Shown piece after piece: positions 5,276-8,549 of a DNA stretch of 8,549 nt. The first letter of the stretch is position 1, and the number at the start of each line of letters is the position of its first letter. The position numbers were made by a program, and so were the translations under genes. Location of the stretch: contig CAZLMW010000204.1 in NCBI GenBank assembly GCA_964560875.1, positions 1 to 8,549 of the forward strand, written 5' to 3'. A model generated the notes under the pieces. That model was given only the letters and a program-made list of their open reading frames with translations, made no database searches and was not told where the DNA came from. This DNA is from CAZLMW01 sp964560875. Lineage in GTDB: Bacteria > Myxococcota_A > UBA9042.

Positions 5276-6643
5276 ATGACCGACGACAAGCAGCCGACAG
5301 GCCTGCTGGACACCTTGCGCGCGCTGCGACGTGCCTCCCGCGGCTTCTGGCTGGTCAACGCCGTCAACTTCGGCGATGGCGTCGCCTACTTCGGTATCCT
5401 CGCGCTGATGACGCTCTTCTTTGAGAAGAACGTCGGCTTCTCCGCCACGACATCAACCCTCGCCGTCAGCGTCTTCACCGGCTTTGTGACCCTTTTTATG
5501 GTCCTTGGCGCCGGGGCGTTGTGCGATCGACTCGGCGCGAGGCGCGCGCTTACCGTGTCGATGGGGCTCATCCTCGTCGGCCGAATCCTGCTGGTGCTCA
5601 GCCCCAATGCCGGCGCGGAGCTGCTGATCGGCGGCGTCGCGTGGGTGTCGATCCTGGTCATGGCGTTTGGCGAAGGCGTCGTGCAGCCGGCCCTGTACGC
5701 GGGCGTCAAGGAGTACACCGACAAGCGCACCGCGACGATGGGATTCGCCTACCTGTACGCGATCATGAACCTCGGAATCGTCGCTGGTGAGTTCGTCAGC
5801 CCCTGGGTCCGCGAGACCTGGGCCCGCACCTTCGAAGGCGTCGAGGTCAAGGACGTCCCGACCGCAGGCATCACCGGCTCATTCTGGTTTTTCATCGGCG
5901 TCACCGCGCTCGTGCTGCTCGTCAACGTCGTCTTCTTCACCAAGAAGGTCGAGGATCGCGACCGGGTCGTTCCAGACACCCCTCCCGAAGCAGAAACCGG
6001 CCCGCGCACCCTCCTCGACAAGCTCCGCGACCTGCCGATCATGGACACGCGGTTTCTGTTCTTCATCTTCATCCTGCTGCCGGTGCGCACCCTCTTCGCC
6101 CACCAGTGGCTGACCATGCCGCACTACGTCACGCGGGCGTTTCCCGCCGAAGTCGGCGCGCGCTTTGAGTGGGTCAACGGCCTCAACCCGCTCATCATCG
6201 TCATCGCCGTTCCCGCCATCGCGGCCGTCACGCAGCGCCGCAAGGTTGTCGACATGATGATCCTGGGCACGTTCATCTCGGCGATCGCGACCGTCTTGCT
6301 GATCCCCGACCCGTCGCTGGACCTGTTGTTGACCTACGTCGTCGTCTTCTCGCTCGGCGAGGCGGTGTGGTCGTCGCGTTTCATGGAGTACGTCGCCGAG
6401 ATCGCGCCCGCACACCGCGTCGGCATCTACATGGGTATCGCCGGGTTGCCGTGGTTTCTCGCCAAGACCGTCACCGGCACGTTCGCAGGTGCGATGGTGG
6501 ACTCGTACATCCCAGCCGAAGGCGTCCAGGATCCCGGCACCTTGTGGGCCATTTACGGTGCAATCGCGATGATTTCGCCGATCGGTCTGTTGGCCGCTCG
6601 CAAATGGCTCCTGCAGCGCGAGGCCGAATCAGCCGGGGCTTGA
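5276..6643 (+). CDS. MFS transporter, POT/PTR-like
   Basis: The 455-aa integral membrane protein starts MTDDKQPTGLLDTLRALRRA and has about 12 hydrophobic segments split by a hydrophilic central loop near residues 222-258. FWLVNAVNFGDGVAYFGILA at 24-43 resembles the first helix of proton-dependent oligopeptide (POT) carriers. GAGALCDRLGARRAL at 78-92 is MFS motif A between helices 2 and 3. GFAYLYAIMNLGIVAGEFVSP (156-176) and GEAVWSSRFMEYVAEIAP (361-378) also follow POT-type patterns, the latter recalling GEALWSPRFLEY-like segments. A peptide or similar small metabolite driven by protons is the best guess, but the classical POT ExxER signature in helix 1 is not evident, so substrate is unassigned. 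It is preceded by the signal-peptide ORF and the 82-bp duplication. A short GGGC-TTGA-GCCC hairpin overlaps its stop codon without a T tract. Confidence 0.85.
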   Translation: MTDDKQPTGLLDTLRALRRASRGFWLVNAVNFGDGVAYFGILALMTLFFEKNVGFSATTSTLAVSVFTGFVTLFMVLGAGALCDRLGARRALTVSMGLILVGRILLVLSPNAGAELLIGGVAWVSILVMAFGEGVVQPALYAGVKEYTDKRTATMGFAYLYAIMNLGIVAGEFVSPWVRETWARTFEGVEVKDVPTAGITGSFWFFIGVTALVLLVNVVFFTKKVEDRDRVVPDTPPEAETGPRTLLDKLRDLPIMDTRFLFFIFILLPVRTLFAHQWLTMPHYVTRAFPAEVGARFEWVNGLNPLIIVIAVPAIAAVTQRRKVVDMMILGTFISAIATVLLIPDPSLDLLLTYVVVFSLGEAVWSSRFMEYVAEIAPAHRVGIYMGIAGLPWFLAKTVTGTFAGAMVDSYIPAEGVQDPGTLWAIYGAIAMISPIGLLAARKWLLQREAESAGA

Positions 6644-6658
6644 GCCCACGCGAACAGC

Positions 6659-6691
6659 GGGATCGGGATCGGGATCGGGATCGGGATCGGG
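6659..6691 (+). repeat. GGGATC hexamer microsatellite, six GGG runs (G-quadruplex candidate)
   Basis: GGG runs at 6659, 6665, 6671, 6677, 6683 and 6689 are separated by identical ATC loops, i.e. five GGGATC units plus a closing GGG. Six G3 tracts with 3-nt loops satisfy the canonical intramolecular G-quadruplex pattern on the plus strand, and hence in the 3' end of the transporter transcript. The unit also contains five GATC sites. Hexamer copy number is likely to be variable. It starts 15 bases after the transporter stop. Confidence 0.9.
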
Positions 6692-6767
6692 CCCCGCCGA
6701 CGTACATGGCGCTACGCGGTTTGATGGAAGTCCCGGAAGTAGCCCGCACGCTGCCGGTCGCGGCGGC

Positions 6768-6773
6768 TATAAT
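6768..6773 (+). promoter_or_regulatory. TATAAT -10 box upstream of the ATPase
   Basis: A perfect TATAAT stands about 95 bp before the ATPase start in an otherwise GC-rich stretch. No good -35 hexamer is visible at 16-18 bp spacing, and there is no extended -10 TG, so an activator or non-housekeeping recognition may be needed. An operator-like palindrome begins right at its 3' end. Confidence 0.5.
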
Positions 6774-6825
6774 CCTTCTCAGAAGGTCGATGATGGCTAG
6801 ATTCATCCTTCACATAAGGATGAAT
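6772..6825 (+). promoter_or_regulatory. Paired palindromic operator-like sites
   Basis: Site 1, ATCCTTCTCAGAAGG (6772-6786), and site 2, ATCCTTCACATAAGG (6805-6819), agree at 13 of 15 positions in the same orientation, 33 bp apart, roughly three helical turns. Site 1 contains the perfect inverted repeat CCTTCT-C-AGAAGG and overlaps the TATAAT. Site 2 is nested in a longer perfect one, ATTCATCCTT-CACAT-AAGGATGAAT (6801-6825), which in RNA would be a 10-bp stem with 5-nt loop. This is the layout of a repressor binding a promoter/leader pair. Confidence 0.6.
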
Positions 6826-6837
6826 TGACCATACCCT

Positions 6838-6857
6838 GCTTGGGTCCCAAGCGGGAG
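6838..6857 (+). promoter_or_regulatory. Leader hairpin and ribosome-binding site of the ATPase
   Basis: GCTTGG-GTC-CCAAGC (6838-6852) is a perfect 6-bp hairpin immediately followed by GGGAG (6853-6857). GGGAG lies 8 nt before GTG 6866 and 14 nt before ATG 6872, which favours the GTG start. The abutting hairpin could affect ribosome access. Confidence 0.5.
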
Positions 6858-6865
6858 CTGAGTCA

Positions 6866-8194
6866 GTGGGCATGACGGAACAAATCGACGAGATCGTGGC
6901 GGATTTCGAACCGGAGCGCCTGCCGCGTCCCACTGTCCGACACACGCAACTGCCTCGCTTGGACGGCAAGGCCGACGCCGTGATCGGGATGCGGCGAAGC
7001 GGCAAGACTTGGCTGCTCTACCAGGATATTCACGAACGACTCGGCGCCGGCATCGAGCCAGGTCAGTTGCTGTATCTCAACTTTGAGGACGAGCGCTTGC
7101 CTGGCTTGGAAGCGGACCAGCTCCACCGGTTCGTTGACGCCCACGCACGACGACACCCGTCAGCGCTGGACAAGGAGTTGCACCTATACCTCGACGAGGT
7201 GCAGAACGTGCCGGGATGGGAGCGTTTCGTCCGGCGGATACTCGACGGCGGCGACACCCGCGTCACACTCACGGGCTCGTCCGCTCGCCTGCTCAGCACC
7301 GAGATCGCCACCAGCCTCCGAGGGCGGGCGCTCTCGACCGAGTTGCTTCCCTTCAGCTTCGCGGAATCACTGCTGCATGGGGGCGTCGAGATCCCTACAG
7401 CCTGGCCACCGCCCCGCCGCCAACGTCTGCAGTTGCTGGCTGCACTCGAGCGCTATCTGCAGACCGGCGGATTCCCAGAGGTGCAAGGGCTCGACGACCG
7501 CCTCCGCGTAAGGGTTCTGCAGGACTATGTCGACGTGGTTGTTTTTCGCGACGTCGTGGAGCGACACGGCGTCACCAACGTTGAGGCGCTCCGCTACCTG
7601 GTCCGCCGGCTCTTGGCAGCGCCTGCCGGTAGATTCAGCGTCAACAAGATGTACAACGACCTGCGGTCGCAAGGGCGCCCGGTGTCTAAGGACACCCTCT
7701 ACGCAGCCCTGGCGCACCTCGAAGATGCCTACCTGCTGCAGACGGTCTCACTCGACGACCGCTCCGAAGCACGACGGACGGTGAACCCGCGCAAGATCTA
7801 CCCCATCGACCCCGGCCTCGCCGCCGCCTACAGCTTTGCGGCTGGACGTAACATCGGTCATCTGCTGGAAACCGTCGTATACCTCGAACTCCGTCGTCGC
7901 GGTTTCTCGTGTGGGTATGGCGCGACACGCGACGGCCACGAAGTTGACTTTGTCGCGCGCCAGCAGGGCATCGACGAACCGATGTTGGTTCAGGTCGCCG
8001 TTCACCTTGACGACCGAGCGACCATGGAGCGGGAAGTTCGCGCCCTGACTGCGATGATGGTTGAACGCGGAGTGAGGGGCGCGCTGCTCGTCACTTTGAA
8101 CACATCCGACGCGGTTGACGCAGACAGCGGGCGGATCCAGGTGGTGCCTGCTTGGCGCTGGTTGCTGGAGGAGGGGCGGCCAAGGCCAAACTGA
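6866..8194 (+). CDS. AAA_14/DUF4143 family ATPase
   Basis: The 442-aa protein has the two-part build of this widespread, often solitary family. The N-terminal ATPase shows Walker A GMRRSGKT at 41-48, LYLNFEDERL at 69-78, Walker B LHLYLDE at 105-111 and the sensor block TLTGSSARLL (134-143) followed by LRGR at 151-154. A central region FSVNKMYNDLRSQGRPVSKD (257-276) reads like a winged helix-turn-helix. The C-terminal DUF4143 part holds ETVVYLELRRRG, HEVDFVA and MLVQVAV, in restriction-endonuclease-fold positions. The last has Gln-Val where an active nuclease would need Glu/Gln-x-Lys, so nuclease activity is doubtful. It ends in the usual VVPAWRWLL. The biochemical role of the family is not settled; links with mobile DNA are frequent. 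GTG 6866 is chosen for its ribosome site. It has no partner gene here, has its own promoter/operator region, and is less GC-extreme than its neighbours by eye, which suggests transfer. Confidence 0.9.
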   Translation: MGMTEQIDEIVADFEPERLPRPTVRHTQLPRLDGKADAVIGMRRSGKTWLLYQDIHERLGAGIEPGQLLYLNFEDERLPGLEADQLHRFVDAHARRHPSALDKELHLYLDEVQNVPGWERFVRRILDGGDTRVTLTGSSARLLSTEIATSLRGRALSTELLPFSFAESLLHGGVEIPTAWPPPRRQRLQLLAALERYLQTGGFPEVQGLDDRLRVRVLQDYVDVVVFRDVVERHGVTNVEALRYLVRRLLAAPAGRFSVNKMYNDLRSQGRPVSKDTLYAALAHLEDAYLLQTVSLDDRSEARRTVNPRKIYPIDPGLAAAYSFAAGRNIGHLLETVVYLELRRRGFSCGYGATRDGHEVDFVARQQGIDEPMLVQVAVHLDDRATMEREVRALTAMMVERGVRGALLVTLNTSDAVDADSGRIQVVPAWRWLLEEGRPRPN

Positions 8195-8549
8195 GCGCGC
8201 CGGTCGAATGCTCATGCCGCGGCAGAAACGAGACCCCTCCTGGCGCGACAGCTCTTCCTCGCGAAACGCACAACACCTTGCAGGACAGGGATTTCTTGGC
8301 CGGTTCCTTTGGTCGTGTTCTGGCTATCCACCCAATTAAGCGGCATCCGAGCCAATCCCCATGTGCCGCCAAGACCCGTCTTGAAGAACGCTGGCCCAGC
8401 GGCTTCGACGATGGCCTTAGAATAGAAGGGGTAGAGGGCATGAAGACACTCCTGCTTTTCCGGGGCGGTTGTCATAACGACCCTATATCGGACTTTCGTC
8501 GTTGCAGGCCCCCGGGGACCCGCCCGAAGAGCTCAACTGTAGCCGAAAA
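8195..8549. other. Gene-poor right end, no convincing gene
   Basis: The last 355 bases look less GC-rich and show no clear codon bias on either strand. There is no T-tract terminator right after the ATPase. A short AAGAC-CC-GTCTT inverted repeat lies at 8371-8382, and a GGCCCCCGGGG block near 8508-8518. A plus-strand frame stays open from about 8212 to the right edge; its first ATG is at 8440 (MKTLLLFRGGCHNDP), with AAGGGG 8 nt before it. Its codon use is unbiased and it is antisense to the minus-strand ORF listed separately. No tRNA, attachment site or transposon end is recognised. Confidence 0.5.
8212..8475 (-). CDS. Doubtful hypothetical ORF (87 aa)
   Basis: The ORF begins MTTAPEKQECLHALYPFYSK, with AGGG 5 nt before the ATG. 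The first 35 residues look protein-like, while the tail (for example RFARKSCRARRGLVSAAA) is basic and low in structure, as expected of read-through into noncoding DNA. I recognise no family. If real it converges on the ATPase, ending 17 bp past that gene's stop. It may be the stub of a truncated gene whose 3' part was lost. Confidence 0.22.
   Translation of the reverse strand: MTTAPEKQECLHALYPFYSKAIVEAAGPAFFKTGLGGTWGLARMPLNWVDSQNTTKGTGQEIPVLQGVVRFARKSCRARRGLVSAAA

Noticed and set aside
4860..5367. Minus-strand ORFs through the 82-bp duplication (MRHGAWGD... starts)
   Set aside because: They exist only because the duplicated unit contains the same ATG twice; no ribosome site, no family, and the second overlaps the transporter start antisense.
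6635..6650. GGGC-TTGA-GCCC hairpin at the transporter stop as a terminator
   Set aside because: Four-base-pair stem without a following T run; probably chance.
6706..6828. 40-aa plus-strand ORF starting MALRGLMEVPEVARTL after the hexamer run
   Set aside because: It lacks a ribosome site and runs through the TATAAT box and both operator-like palindromes, so a noncoding regulatory role explains the stretch better.

Overview
The window is GC-rich DNA whose coding style suggests a myxobacterium-like or other deltaproteobacterium-like (Myxococcota/Bradymonadota-type) chromosome. The clues are strong GC at third codon positions, a lipoprotein with a long Asp/Ser/Gly/Ala-rich linker after its lipobox, and metabolic genes packed in alternating orientation. 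This taxonomic guess is an inference from style. There is no rRNA, tRNA or CRISPR array.

Layout: (1) Bases 1-121 hold two copies of a 69-bp tandem repeat that may continue beyond the left edge. (2) At 195-1445 (-) lies a lipoprotein with a Ca2+-dependent phosphatidylinositol-phospholipase-C-like catalytic domain. It is divergent from (3) an ethanolamine-permease-type APC transporter at 1471-2850 (+); the two start regions are so close that regulatory sequence must lie inside coding DNA. (4) A convergent junction with an intrinsic terminator follows, then a minus-strand pair: an FMN-dependent alpha-hydroxy-acid oxidase (3682-4758) followed by an alpha/beta-hydrolase of lipase/esterase type (2875-3618), with a possible tiny ORF upstream. 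(5) A plus-strand unit begins at 4993 with a small ORF carrying a convincing signal peptide. Its body is a perfect-length 82-bp tandem duplication, and its stop codon lies in the ribosome-binding site of an MFS/POT-like transporter (5276-6643). (6) After the transporter comes a (GGGATC)n hexamer run with six GGG tracts, a G-quadruplex candidate. (7) An AAA_14/DUF4143 ATPase (6866-8194) follows, preceded by a TATAAT box and two near-identical palindromic operator-like sites 33 bp apart. (8) The last 355 bases hold no convincing gene.

The first three-quarters look like ordinary lipid, amine and hydroxy-acid metabolism and transport: a surface phospholipase, an ethanolamine-type importer, a lipase, a hydroxy-acid oxidase and a peptide/metabolite-type transporter. 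No single pathway is demonstrated by the sequence. The ATPase with its own operator-like leader, followed by a gene-poor tail, looks like a separately acquired module. The least explained signals are the two unrelated tandem duplications, the operator pair and the hexamer run. I did not find a clear new multi-gene defence or biosynthetic system here.
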